Positions 43,317 through 53,352 are shown, numbered from the stretch's first letter. The stretch: DNA of 64,000 nucleotides from Bradyrhizobiaceae bacterium Ga0074131 (GCA_001464035.1 LNEC01000011.1:1-64000); one strand, 5' to 3'. Made by a program: numbers and translations. The notes: a model not told the origin generated them from the letters alone.

Positions 43317-44156
43317 TTATGGGGCCGACGCCCCGCGGGCAACCCTTTTGACGTGCCCCAGCGAGGGTCCCGGAAGCGGCACGATGGTGCCGTCATGGCG
43401 GATTGCGAAGCCGAGGCGGCGCGCGGCAAACCAGTAGCGCACCGCCATCGCGCCGATCACGCCAACCAGTGCGCCTGCGACCACGTCACTCGGATGATGC
43501 GCCAGCAGCACCAGACGGCTGAGCGCGATCGCGACGGCGTATACGATCATCACGGGGCGAGCCTGCGGCCAAAGCGAGGATACCGCGAAGGCCAGCGCAA
43601 AGGCGGTGTTGGCATGGCCGGACGGAAAGCTTGCAAAGGATTCCGTGCCGACGAAATGTCTGAAGTCGAAAACGTTGCCTTCGCCGCCGACGAACGGCCT
43701 GCCGCGCCCGATCATCCACTTCAGCAGTTCGCCCGTCATCGACGGCAACAATACGGCGAGGAACATGAACTGCAGTCGGGTCCCCAGGCCCAGCAGCAGG
43801 GACCGCGACGTCCCACGCAATCCGGGTGAGACCAGTGCGACGGCGATCAGCATCGCCGCCAGGGTCCACAGCACATACTTGGATTTTCCGAAGTCGGTCA
43901 GGATCCGGATCGGCCACAGGCTCGGCGTGCCGCGCGTTGGCATCCAGCCGATCCCGGTCGCGTCCAGCAGATACATCAGCGCGATGATGGCGACGCCGAG
44001 GATGGCGGTGAGTTGCAGGACGTGGCGCGCCGATCGCCGCGCCGCCTCGGCGCGGCGCGAATGCGACGGTGAGCGCACCAGTTGCGCCGCCGACTGGCGC
44101 AGAATCGCCAGAAGGGTGGAGAAATAATTCGATGCGCCGCCGGGTTGGGGGGACAT
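43317..44156 (-). CDS. PAP2-family membrane phosphatase
   Basis: A 279-residue membrane protein. The three phosphatase motifs are present: KWMIGRGRPF, SFPSGHANTAFAL and SRLVLLAHHPSDVVAGAL, with the catalytic His in each of the last two. It likely removes phosphate from an isoprenyl diphosphate or a lipid. It begins immediately after the stop of the GT39 gene (TAG-ATG), so the two are translationally linked. In this cluster it probably recycles the polyprenyl carrier or trims lipid A. Confidence 0.9.
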   Translation of the reverse strand: MSPQPGGASNYFSTLLAILRQSAAQLVRSPSHSRRAEAARRSARHVLQLTAILGVAIIALMYLLDATGIGWMPTRGTPSLWPIRILTDFGKSKYVLWTLAAMLIAVALVSPGLRGTSRSLLLGLGTRLQFMFLAVLLPSMTGELLKWMIGRGRPFVGGEGNVFDFRHFVGTESFASFPSGHANTAFALAFAVSSLWPQARPVMIVYAVAIALSRLVLLAHHPSDVVAGALVGVIGAMAVRYWFAARRLGFAIRHDGTIVPLPGPSLGHVKRVARGASAP

Positions 44157-45899
44157 CTATTCGGTGCCCTCGGAGCGGAAGATCGCGATCGAAATCGCCT
44201 TGCCTTGCGAAAAGTTGTAGCCGTCGATGCGGGCGGCAACGTTGTAGCGCAGCCCGATGGCTTCGGCGCGCGCGGCAAAGCCGCGTTCCGAGCGCCCTTC
44301 CACCAGCGCAAACCTGCAACTGCCCTGCCCCAGGAAATCCGCCGCACCCGATCCGTCCGTCAGCAGCGTCGAAGTGCCGGTCATGAAAACCAGGCTGGGC
44401 TCGTGAAAGCCCGCGGCGGCGGCTTTCGGACCGGCGCAGACGACGTTACGCAGCGCCCGTGCGATTTCGGGGCTCGGAAACAGCGGCGTCAGCGAGGGCA
44501 ACACGATGCCGTAGACCGCGACCGCCAGGAACATCGCCGAGACCACCGCGTTCAGCAGCGAGCGTTCGGCGCGGCCGTCCTCGTAGAGCCACCACGCGAA
44601 CAGCCCGAAGATCAGCGCCGCCGCGATGAAGGGCCAGGCCAGAAACACCGGCTGGCGCGTCAGCGCGATCGCGCCGACCACGACCAGCACGGAAGCCCCG
44701 GCTGGAATCACGAACCACCAGGCAGCGCCCCGCATCAGCCACGATCGCGACAGCACGCGACGCTCCAGCGCGCCGACTGTGAGGATCGCAATCGCCGGAT
44801 AGAGCGGCAGCACGTAATGCGGCAGTTTCGTCATCACCAGTTCGAACATGATCCATGACGGCACCAGCCACGCCAGCAGATATTGCGCGCCGGGCTCGCG
44901 CCGTGCCCGCCACACAGCCGGCGCCGCCATTCCCGCCAGCGCCGCGCCCGGCCAGAACGTCACCCAGAACAGCAGCAAATAGAACCCCGGCGGCGCGCCA
45001 TGGGATTCCTGCGCAGCGAATTTTGCCAGCATGTCGCCGCCCACGGATGTGGTGAAGAACGTATCGCCGGCGCGCCAGAAGATCGCGACGAACCACGGCA
45101 GCACCAGAACCAGCAGCCACATCAGGCCCCAGACCGGACGCAGCCGCCACAGCCATGCCGCCGACCGGTCGAGGATCGCCAGCGAGATGATGGTGAGCGC
45201 GACGAACACCAGGATGAGCGGCCCCTTGAGCAGGATGCCGCCGGCCAGCGCGGTCCAGAAGATCGCCGGCCAGGACCATGGCGGGCGCACCGGGTCCTCG
45301 CCGCGCTGCCACGACAGATAGACCCGCGCCATGGCACCCATCGCCGCGACGACGGTGAGCAGCAGCATGGCATCGGTTTTCGCCAGCCGCGCTTCGACGC
45401 CGAGCAAGACCGAACTGCACATGATCAGCCCGGCCAGGATGGCGCCCCGCCGGGTCACGAACGCCAGCGCCGTCCAGTAGGTCAAAAGCACCGCCCCGAT
45501 CGCGCCGATCAGCGAGGGAATTCGATACAGCCAGATACGGACCTCCGCCCGCGGCAGGCCCAGCGCCGAGGCGGTCTCGACCGCGACCGCCTGCAGCCAG
45601 TAGATGCCGACCGGCTTCTTGTAGCGGACATCGTCCTGGAAGCGGATATCGACGAAATCGCCGCTCTCGACCATTTGCTTGGTCGCCTGCGCGAATCTTG
45701 CCTCGTCGCGATCGATCGGCGGAATATTGAAGAAGCCGGGCAGGAACAGCACAAGCCCGCAGACAATCAGGAACAGCGCCGCCCGGGCATGGCTGACCGC
45801 CACAAGGTCAAGCAGCCGGGCAAGCCGGCTACCCGGATTGATCCGGTTTTTCGGCTCGCGCGGCTCTCCAAATCGGGGGCGGGCATAGGTTTCGACCAT
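44157..45899 (-). CDS. Glycosyltransferase family 39 (ArnT/RgtB-like)
   Basis: A 580-residue inner-membrane enzyme with about a dozen membrane helices. The first periplasmic loop has IPPIDRDEARFAQATKQMV, the catalytic acidic pair of GT39, then YKKPVGIYWLQAVAVE. ArnT enzymes move a sugar from polyprenyl phosphate to lipid A; Rgt enzymes of rhizobia add galacturonic acid. Which sugar is used cannot be seen. It is first in the run GT39 - PAP2 - GT2 - LAB_N - ATP-grasp. Confidence 0.9.
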   Translation of the reverse strand: MVETYARPRFGEPREPKNRINPGSRLARLLDLVAVSHARAALFLIVCGLVLFLPGFFNIPPIDRDEARFAQATKQMVESGDFVDIRFQDDVRYKKPVGIYWLQAVAVETASALGLPRAEVRIWLYRIPSLIGAIGAVLLTYWTALAFVTRRGAILAGLIMCSSVLLGVEARLAKTDAMLLLTVVAAMGAMARVYLSWQRGEDPVRPPWSWPAIFWTALAGGILLKGPLILVFVALTIISLAILDRSAAWLWRLRPVWGLMWLLVLVLPWFVAIFWRAGDTFFTTSVGGDMLAKFAAQESHGAPPGFYLLLFWVTFWPGAALAGMAAPAVWRARREPGAQYLLAWLVPSWIMFELVMTKLPHYVLPLYPAIAILTVGALERRVLSRSWLMRGAAWWFVIPAGASVLVVVGAIALTRQPVFLAWPFIAAALIFGLFAWWLYEDGRAERSLLNAVVSAMFLAVAVYGIVLPSLTPLFPSPEIARALRNVVCAGPKAAAAGFHEPSLVFMTGTSTLLTDGSGAADFLGQGSCRFALVEGRSERGFAARAEAIGLRYNVAARIDGYNFSQGKAISIAIFRSEGTE

Positions 45900-45949
45900 T
45901 GGCTCCGCTTACGCCGAAGCCGCCATTCCGACAACCGGTTAGGTCCCCA

Positions 45950-48151
45950 CTATTGAAATCTGATAACAACTGTGTCCGCGACGCCCACGGCGTCGATAAC
46001 GGTCAGTCTGGCAAAGCCCGGACCGGGTGGCTCGACCAGCCGCTGGCGGCGGTCGTCGATTTCACCGACCGACACGCCGTTCACGAGCATGGTGATCGGG
46101 AGCACGCCGCCGGCGACTTTGACAGGCATCGCGGAAAACTGCCCTCCATTGCCGCGATCGACGTCGATCCGTGCGCCATTTGGCGGAAACTGGATGCGTG
46201 GCGCCTTTTCACTGCCTGTACCGACCAGCTCCCCCGCCGGGCGGAACCGGCGCAGCGGCAAAGGAAGCTTAGCATTGCTTGCCAGCAAGGCACCCTTTGG
46301 CGGCTTCGGCAGCGCCGTCGGCAGCTTTCCGGTGCGCGCGAAAGCATCGAACAGAATGGGGGCCGCTGCGATGCGCCCGACCAGCCCCGGTACCGGCGCG
46401 CCGTCGGGCCGTCCGACCCAGACCCCGATGGTGAGGCGGCCGTCGAAGCCGACCGACCAGGCGTCGCGATAGCCGTAGCTCGTCCCCGTCTTGAACGCGA
46501 TCCGGTTATGCGCGGCATTCTCCGGCGGCGGCGTGCCCATCAGCACATTGCCGACCTGCCAGGCCGCGACCTGATCCATCAGCCGCAGCGACTCGCGCGG
46601 ATCGTCCGTCGCCGTCGCGATTTCACGCAGCGGTCGCGTAGTGCCGAGCCGAGCCAGCCCGGAATAGAGCTGCACCAGATCCCGCAGCGTGATGCCGACG
46701 CCGCCGAGACCCATCGCGAGGCCCGGCGCCTCGTCCTTCGGCAGCACCGGATTGGCGCCGGCCTGCTTCAGCCGCGACGACAGTCGGCTCGAACCGACGC
46801 GATCGAGCAGCGCGATCGCCGGCACGTTGAGGGACAGTTGCAGCGCCTTGCGCACCGCCACCGTACCCTGAAACGTCATGTCGAAGTTTTCCGGCGCGTA
46901 ACTGCCGAAACGGACCGGCCGGTCGTCGATCAGGCTTTCCGGATGAACGAAACCGTCCTCAAAGGCGAGACCGTAGATGAACGGCTTCAGGGTCGAACCC
47001 GGCGAGCGTACCGCGCGGGTCATATCGACCTGCCCGGCGCGCCGCTCGTCGAAGTAATCGGGTGAGCCGACGTGCGACAGCACGTCGCCGCTTTCATTGT
47101 CGACCGCGACAATCGCCACGGAAATATCGGGACCCAGCGCGGTCGCGCGGTCGCGCGCCAGCCCCTCCAGGGTTTTCTGCAGGCCCGAATCCAGCGTCAG
47201 CCGGATCACCGGTCCATCCCTCGCGGTTGCAAGGGCCTGATCGGCGGAATGCGGAGCGAGAATGGGCATGGGCTGGCGCAGCCGCGGCACCACAACCGCC
47301 TTGGCCTGAACCGCGTCTTCGACAGAAACCCGGCCGTCTTCGACCATGCGATTGACCACGCGGTCGCGGGCGATGCGCGCGACGTCGGGATGACGATCGA
47401 GCCGGCGGGTTTCGGGCGATTGCGGCAAGGCCACCAGCAATGCCGATTCCGCCAGTGACAGCCGCTTCGGCTCCTTGCCGAAATAGGCGATCGAGGCGGC
47501 GCGAACCCCCTCGAGATTGCCGCCGAACGGCGCCAACGCCAGATAGAGATCGAGGATCTGCGCCTTGGTCAGTTGCCGCTCGATCTGGATCGCGCGGACA
47601 ATCTGGCGCAGCTTGGCCTGGAGCGAGCGCTCGCGCCGCGGCTCCATCAGGCGCGCCACTTGCATCGTGATGGTGGATCCGCCGGACACGATGCGACCGC
47701 TCGCGGCCAACTGCAGCGCGGCGCGGACCAGCGCCCGCGGATCAACGCCATGGTGGGAATAAAACCGCCGGTCTTCGTAAGCCAGCAGCAGCCTCAGATA
47801 TGAGGGATCGACGCCGGTTCGCGCATTCACCGGCAGCCGCCAGCGGCCGTCGCCCATTGCATAGGCACGCAACAGCTTGCCGTTGCGGTCGACGATGGTG
47901 GTGGAGATTTGGCGGGCCTGCTCGAAAGGCAGCGGGCCGAGCGAGGTGACCCAGGCCGTGAACGCAAGCGTGACGAAGGCCAGGGCTGCAAACGCTATGG
48001 CGGCCAAACGAAAGACACGCCGCTTTCTCAGCCTTTCATGCCCGGGCTTGACCCGGGCATCCACGTCTTGCTTTTCGGCAAAGGAAGTCGTGGATGGCCG
48101 GGTCAAGCCCGGCCATGACGAAGGAGAGATCTTGCGGCCCGATGCACTCAT
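45950..48151 (-). CDS. pbpC: Penicillin-binding protein 1C, with a repeat-derived N-terminal insert
   Basis: A 733-residue bifunctional peptidoglycan synthase. The membrane anchor follows a basic tail (RRVFRLAAIAFAALAFVTLA). The transglycosylase has YEDRRFYSHHGVDPRA and GGSTITMQVARL. The transpeptidase has the SxxK serine in SPGSTLKPF and KTGTSYGYRDAWSVG. A C-terminal BiPBP_C domain ends the protein. Residues about 12-37 (PGLTRPST ... VKPGHE) are encoded by a palindromic repeat at 48039-48119, absent from normal PBP1C. The ATG overlaps the alpha-2-macroglobulin stop (ATGA), the normal coupling, so the insert lies inside the gene. A GTG within the repeat is a possible alternative start. Confidence 0.92.
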   Translation of the reverse strand: MSASGRKISPSSWPGLTRPSTTSFAEKQDVDARVKPGHERLRKRRVFRLAAIAFAALAFVTLAFTAWVTSLGPLPFEQARQISTTIVDRNGKLLRAYAMGDGRWRLPVNARTGVDPSYLRLLLAYEDRRFYSHHGVDPRALVRAALQLAASGRIVSGGSTITMQVARLMEPRRERSLQAKLRQIVRAIQIERQLTKAQILDLYLALAPFGGNLEGVRAASIAYFGKEPKRLSLAESALLVALPQSPETRRLDRHPDVARIARDRVVNRMVEDGRVSVEDAVQAKAVVVPRLRQPMPILAPHSADQALATARDGPVIRLTLDSGLQKTLEGLARDRATALGPDISVAIVAVDNESGDVLSHVGSPDYFDERRAGQVDMTRAVRSPGSTLKPFIYGLAFEDGFVHPESLIDDRPVRFGSYAPENFDMTFQGTVAVRKALQLSLNVPAIALLDRVGSSRLSSRLKQAGANPVLPKDEAPGLAMGLGGVGITLRDLVQLYSGLARLGTTRPLREIATATDDPRESLRLMDQVAAWQVGNVLMGTPPPENAAHNRIAFKTGTSYGYRDAWSVGFDGRLTIGVWVGRPDGAPVPGLVGRIAAAPILFDAFARTGKLPTALPKPPKGALLASNAKLPLPLRRFRPAGELVGTGSEKAPRIQFPPNGARIDVDRGNGGQFSAMPVKVAGGVLPITMLVNGVSVGEIDDRRQRLVEPPGPGFARLTVIDAVGVADTVVIRFQ
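48039..48119. repeat. Palindromic repeat inserted in frame in the 5' end of pbpC
   Basis: Two 29-base arms (48039-48067 and 48091-48119) are complementary at 27 positions, around a 23-base spacer with CTTTTCGGCAAAG. Each outer end carries CATG. The wording (CCCGGGCTTGACCCGGG and GGATGGCCGGGTCAAG) matches, from memory, an abundant intergenic REP-like element of Bradyrhizobium. It is normally between genes; here it is translated. No second copy was seen in the window. Confidence 0.85.
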
Positions 48152-51100
48152 TTCGCTGCACGCACCTCGACCGTACCGGTGCCGGTGCGGCCATAGCGCG
48201 AGGGATTGTACATGTCCTCGACATAGGCCTGCGGCAGCACGTACTTGCCGGGCGAAACCGCGCGCGCCACATAAGCCACCGAAAACACCGCCGTGTCGTC
48301 GCTGGCCCGATCGATCGCCGCGGTGAAGCGGTCGTCGCGGAACTCGGTGTTTTCCGGCTCCTCGCCGTCCTCGATCCAGTCCAGCGTGCCGGTGTCACCG
48401 GATGAAACGAGACGAGGATTGTCGATCTCGAGGCCGGCGGGGAGATAATCCGACACCATGATGTGACCGTATTCCGGTTTTGCTTCCGTGATCTTCAGCA
48501 CCACGGCAAACCGGTCGTTCTGCTTCGCCTTCGACACGTCAGCCGGCTTGCCGTCGAGCGTGAAATAATTGCGCTCGATCTTGAAGCCGTTCGACGCCGC
48601 AGGTTCCGGCGTGATCGGCGAGCCCGAAACCGAGACCACCGCCTGCACCGGCGCGTCGCCGGTGTTGGTGATCTTGAGCGGCTGGCCCGCCATTTCGGCG
48701 GCCTTGTAGCTGCGATAGAGCGCGGTCTTCACCGAAGCGCCGTTGACATCGAGCGTCAGCGTCTCCTTCGCCAGCGCCCGCGCCGCCAGCACCAGCCAGG
48801 CATTTTCCTGGGTCGAGGTGTAGGGCGTCAGTCCCCGCGCCGCTTCGACGCGCTGCACCGCCTGCGTCAGCGTCGCCCGCGGCGCATTGCCTTCGCTCGC
48901 CAGCGAAACCAGCGCCGCGGCATCGCGCAAGGCGCTGCCATAGTCGACCCGGCCGAACTCCAGCACCGGCTTCGGTGCGAGGCTTTCGAGCGCCGCGGCA
49001 TAGACCCGCTCCGCCCTGCCCTTGTCGCCGACCAGCGCCAGCGCCGCCGCCAGTTGCGCCCTGGCGATTGGCGTCGCCAGATTGCCGAGCTTGGTGTCGG
49101 CGAGATATCGCAGGTCGCCGATCGGTGCGGAGCCGTTGCGGGCGAGCACGTAGAGGCCGTAGGCCAGATCGCGGCCGCCGTCCTTTTCCGGCTCGTTGGC
49201 GTTCACCACGGAATTGCGGATTCGGTCGAGCGCACTCTTGAACAAGCTATCCGGCACCGCAAATCCCTTTTCGCGGGCGCGGGTCAAGAAGTCCGTGACG
49301 TAAGCGTCGAGCCAGGAATCGTCACCGCCGGACGACCACAGCCCGAACGAGCCGTTCGAACCTTGCCGCGCCAGCAGCCGGTCGATCGCATCCCGGATGC
49401 GCTGGTCGACCGCGGTATCCATGGCTAGGTGCGCGCCCGCCGCCAGATCGTTGACATAGAGCAGCGGCATGGCGCGGCTGGCGATCTGTTCCGAACAGCC
49501 GTGCGGATAACGGTCGAGCGCCTTCAGGATGGTCGCGGCGTCGAGCGCGGTGGACAGGCTGACCGACAGCGAGACGCCGCCGGTGCCCGGCACCAGATCC
49601 GAGAACATGTCGGAGGTCAGCGTCAGGCTCTCGCCTTTGGCCAGGGTCCGGATCGAGCGGCGCGCCAAAATCTGCGTCGCCGCCTTGACGTCGAGCGCGT
49701 AGTGCCGCGCCAGCGTCAGCCCGTTCGGTCCCTTGATGTCGACATCGAGCTTCGCGGTGCCGGCGCCGCCGGCATCGAGCGCCAGCGACATCGAGGTGCG
49801 CTGCTTGGCCGCGAGTTTGACCGTGGTGGCCAAATTACCCGCCACCTTCAAGGGCCCTGTGGCCTTGACGCTGATGGTGTAGTCGCCGGCCGCGCCTTCT
49901 ACATTGTCCAGATCGAAACTCATGGTGCCCCTGTCACCATTGAGGAGAAAGCGTGGCAATGTCGCGGTCAGCACGACGGGATCGCGGATCGCGACGTCGG
50001 TCGTCGCGCGGCCGAGTTTTGTGGACGTCCAGGCCACCGCCATCACCCGCGCGGTGCCGGCGAATTCCGGAATGTCGAAGTCGATGGTGGCGGTGCCGTC
50101 GGCAGCGACCGCGACAATCCCGGAATACAGCGCCAGCGGCTTTTGCGTGGGCGGACTGCCCTGCAGCTCGGCGCCGGCGGCGTCACCACCGGTCCTGATC
50201 TGGCCGCGCGTGCCCTGCATGCCGTCGATCAGCTGCCCGTAGAGATCGCGGATTTCCGAGGTCATGCGGCGCTGGCCGAGATAGTAGTCGTCCGGCGCCG
50301 GCGGCTTGTAGTTGGTCAGATTGAGAATCCCGACATCGACGGCGGCGACGACAATCCTGGCGTCTTCGCCGGGATTGAGGCCGCCGAGCTTGACGGGAAT
50401 CTTCAGCGCGGTTCCGGGGCGCACCAGGGCCGGCGGCGACAGGTTGACCTGAAGCGTGCGGGACTTCTTGTCGATGCCGAACCACTTCAGGCCGATAGCC
50501 CGGCCGGGCATCCGCAAAGCCGCGGCATCGAGCGGCCGGCGCAGCGTCGCCACCACATAGGCGCCGGTACCCCAATCCTTGCCGACGGGAATTTTGACCT
50601 GCGCGGTGCCTTCCTTGACGTTGATGGATTGCGTGGTCAGCAGCCGGTCGCCCAGCACGTTGATGGTCAGCCTGCCGGCCGAGCGGGCATTGACCGACAC
50701 CACCATGGTGTCGCCGGCCTGGTACTCCGGCCTGTCGATCGAGGTTTCCAGCAAATCCGGCGTGTCGGCGCTGCCGTCGGAATACCAGCCGACATCGAAC
50801 TGCACCGAGGTCAGCGGACCATCGGCCTCGGTCGTTTTGACGTCGAAGCGGTAGCGGCCGGGCTGCGGCGACAGCGTGATCCGGGACGGCTTGTCGGCGG
50901 CGACCGCGAGATCGCCGTCGGCAACCCGCTTGGTCGACTTGACCGGCTCGTATTCCCAGGACGAGTTCTGTCGATACCACTGATAGCGGGATTCGATTTT
51001 CAGCAGCTCATAGCGCAGGTCATCCCGCGCCAATTGCGTGCCCTCGGGGCTCACGAGCACGACATCGAATCCGGCCTTGTCACCTTCTGCGACGCTCTTG

Positions 51101-53352
51101 TCGGTGAATAGCGGTTTAACGCCGATCATGGGTGCCGAGGGCGCGACCGGCAAGACCAGCTTGCGTTCGACCGAACGGCCGCCGGCTTCCGCCATGCGGA
51201 TGAAGATCTGGGCTTCCTGCGGGCGTGTGGAAGACGGCGGTTTCCCGAGTCTGACCGGGAAGGTCGCGACGCCCTTGGCGTCGGCTTCCGGCAGATTTTC
51301 GAGCGGCGTACGCTCGTTGCTGCCGGTTTCCTCGTCGGCAACGCCGAACTGGTAACCGGCGAATCCCGGCCGATCGGCGGCCGGCGCCACCAGCATATCG
51401 CCCTCCAGCTGCAGGCCCGAGGCCGGCGCGCCGTAGAGGAAACGGCCATCGACCTTCAGCTCTACCGGAACATCAGCTTGGATCTGTTTGTCTTTCGCCG
51501 CTAGCTCGAATTCGATCCGCTCGGGGATGTAATCCTCGACCATGAAGGTGGTTTCGCCGACCGACGAGCCCTTGGGATCGGTGAAGGCCCGTGCCCGCCA
51601 GGTCCCGGTCGGAACTGCGGAGTTGAGGGTCAGCGCCATGCTCCTGCCGCCCGCGCCCTGATCCGGCAGGACGGCGCGGCGGAATTCGACGCCGTCGGGA
51701 CGCTCGATCACCAGCGTCAACGGCCCGCCGGCCACGGCATGGCCCTGGCCGTCACGCAGCAGCGCGGTGAGATAGACCGTCTCGCTGGAGCGGTAGACGC
51801 CGCGTTCGGCATAGACGAAGGCATCGGCGCCGGCCGGCACCGCCCGACCGGAAACGCCGCGATCCGAGAGGTCGAAGGCGTTGGATTTCAGGCTGAGGAA
51901 GGCGTAGTCGGTTTTCTCGCCGGATACCGTCAACATCGCCGGCGACAGGCCGCCCTCGCCCCGCGCCAGCCCCGCCTCGAACAGCACATGGCCGGAATCG
52001 CCGGTCTTGCGGGTCGCGAGAATTTCGTTGTTGCGCGCCACTAGCCGCACCTCGACCTTGCCGACCGGTTCGGTCGACGCCAGCGAATTGACGAACACAT
52101 GGATGCCGTCATTGCCCGAGAAGGCCGTCAGCCCGAGGTCGGAAACGATGAACCACTGCGTCGCCAGCGAACCGTCGCTGTCGCTGCCCGGGCCCTTGGC
52201 TTCAGCGGTCATGACGTAGACCCCAGGCTGCAGGTCGCCGAGGGCCTGATCGACGGGAAACGCGGTGGTGACGTCCTGGTTGAGCGTGGTCGCGGTGGCG
52301 AGTTCCCCGGACCAGACCTTGACGCCGCGTTCGTCGCCGAGGCCGGAAAGCTCGTACTTGCTCAAGGCCTGCTGAAAATCGCTGCCTACAACCGTATTGA
52401 TAAGGTTGCGGTCGCCGATCCGAAAGACATTGACCGACACCGAGGGGGTATTCACGCTGACCAGGGGAATGCCGCGCTGGCCGGTTCGCGGCAGCACATA
52501 GGCCCGCCCCGTAAAGCGCACAAACGGCTTGCGGTCGCGCACGTAGATGTTGAATTCAGCCGATTTCGGCAGGCTTTCCTTCACCGTGGACGGCAGTCCG
52601 GCGCGCAAATTGACGTTATAGCGCTCGCCGTGCTTGAGGCCGTCGATGCAAAGCTGCTTGCCTTCCGATGTCAGCGCCGGCTTGTCACTGCCCGCCAGCG
52701 CCACGAATGGCGCAAAGTCGACGCGCCTGGCGAGGTCCTCGGAGAACTGGAAGCAGGCGCGCGGCGACGCCGGGTCGGAATCCACGGTATAGTCGAGCAG
52801 CCGAAAGCCATGCTGATCGCGCAGTTTCTCGTATTGGCCGCGCACCTCGGCGACTTCGCGCAAGTCGAGCGACAGCCGCAGGCTATCCAGCGCCGGACGC
52901 CACAGCTTGCGGTCGGCCATCGCGCGGCCGAGCACGGCCAGCGCGTCCGCCTCTTCGCCAGAATTGCCGGCGCGCTGGTAGGCGATATACGCCGCGGTCG
53001 AGGCGCGCTCCAAGAGGAAGGTCTGTTCGCTAGAGTTCTTCGTTGATATCTGGAAGATCGCGCGCGCCAGCCGCAGCCAGTTGCCGCTGTCTTCGGGGGT
53101 CATGGCTGCGATCTGCCCGAGAATCTGCAGGCCGGTACGGAAATCGCTGCGCTTGAAGGCAGCGTCGGCATCGGTTTTCAAGGTGGCGCCGGATTTCGCC
53201 ACCGCGCCGGCTTCGCTCTTGATCTGGGCCTCCAGCTTGATCGCGGAATCCTGGAGATCGTCGCGTTTGAAGGCCTTGTCCGCGGCCTGCGCCGTGAAGA
53301 GGCCGAGCGCCATCATTGCGCAAAGGGCGGCCGCGCGAAAGAAACCAACCAT
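48148..53352 (-). CDS. Bacterial alpha-2-macroglobulin (MG2 / A2M thioester protein)
   Basis: A 1734-residue secreted protein. The signal peptide (MVGFFRAAALCAMMALGLFT, cleavage near TAQA) has no lipobox Cys, unlike E. coli YfaS, so it is probably soluble in the periplasm. Downstream are macroglobulin-like beta domains and the thioester site CSEQ (YPHGCSEQIASRA), which traps attacking proteases. The family works beside PBP1C to protect cells whose outer membrane is breached. The stop overlaps the pbpC start by four bases, matching the conserved A2M-pbpC pairing. Length is usual for the long form. Confidence 0.94.
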   Translation of the reverse strand: MVGFFRAAALCAMMALGLFTAQAADKAFKRDDLQDSAIKLEAQIKSEAGAVAKSGATLKTDADAAFKRSDFRTGLQILGQIAAMTPEDSGNWLRLARAIFQISTKNSSEQTFLLERASTAAYIAYQRAGNSGEEADALAVLGRAMADRKLWRPALDSLRLSLDLREVAEVRGQYEKLRDQHGFRLLDYTVDSDPASPRACFQFSEDLARRVDFAPFVALAGSDKPALTSEGKQLCIDGLKHGERYNVNLRAGLPSTVKESLPKSAEFNIYVRDRKPFVRFTGRAYVLPRTGQRGIPLVSVNTPSVSVNVFRIGDRNLINTVVGSDFQQALSKYELSGLGDERGVKVWSGELATATTLNQDVTTAFPVDQALGDLQPGVYVMTAEAKGPGSDSDGSLATQWFIVSDLGLTAFSGNDGIHVFVNSLASTEPVGKVEVRLVARNNEILATRKTGDSGHVLFEAGLARGEGGLSPAMLTVSGEKTDYAFLSLKSNAFDLSDRGVSGRAVPAGADAFVYAERGVYRSSETVYLTALLRDGQGHAVAGGPLTLVIERPDGVEFRRAVLPDQGAGGRSMALTLNSAVPTGTWRARAFTDPKGSSVGETTFMVEDYIPERIEFELAAKDKQIQADVPVELKVDGRFLYGAPASGLQLEGDMLVAPAADRPGFAGYQFGVADEETGSNERTPLENLPEADAKGVATFPVRLGKPPSSTRPQEAQIFIRMAEAGGRSVERKLVLPVAPSAPMIGVKPLFTDKSVAEGDKAGFDVVLVSPEGTQLARDDLRYELLKIESRYQWYRQNSSWEYEPVKSTKRVADGDLAVAADKPSRITLSPQPGRYRFDVKTTEADGPLTSVQFDVGWYSDGSADTPDLLETSIDRPEYQAGDTMVVSVNARSAGRLTINVLGDRLLTTQSINVKEGTAQVKIPVGKDWGTGAYVVATLRRPLDAAALRMPGRAIGLKWFGIDKKSRTLQVNLSPPALVRPGTALKIPVKLGGLNPGEDARIVVAAVDVGILNLTNYKPPAPDDYYLGQRRMTSEIRDLYGQLIDGMQGTRGQIRTGGDAAGAELQGSPPTQKPLALYSGIVAVAADGTATIDFDIPEFAGTARVMAVAWTSTKLGRATTDVAIRDPVVLTATLPRFLLNGDRGTMSFDLDNVEGAAGDYTISVKATGPLKVAGNLATTVKLAAKQRTSMSLALDAGGAGTAKLDVDIKGPNGLTLARHYALDVKAATQILARRSIRTLAKGESLTLTSDMFSDLVPGTGGVSLSVSLSTALDAATILKALDRYPHGCSEQIASRAMPLLYVNDLAAGAHLAMDTAVDQRIRDAIDRLLARQGSNGSFGLWSSGGDDSWLDAYVTDFLTRAREKGFAVPDSLFKSALDRIRNSVVNANEPEKDGGRDLAYGLYVLARNGSAPIGDLRYLADTKLGNLATPIARAQLAAALALVGDKGRAERVYAAALESLAPKPVLEFGRVDYGSALRDAAALVSLASEGNAPRATLTQAVQRVEAARGLTPYTSTQENAWLVLAARALAKETLTLDVNGASVKTALYRSYKAAEMAGQPLKITNTGDAPVQAVVSVSGSPITPEPAASNGFKIERNYFTLDGKPADVSKAKQNDRFAVVLKITEAKPEYGHIMVSDYLPAGLEIDNPRLVSSGDTGTLDWIEDGEEPENTEFRDDRFTAAIDRASDDTAVFSVAYVARAVSPGKYVLPQAYVEDMYNPSRYGRTGTGTVEVRAAK

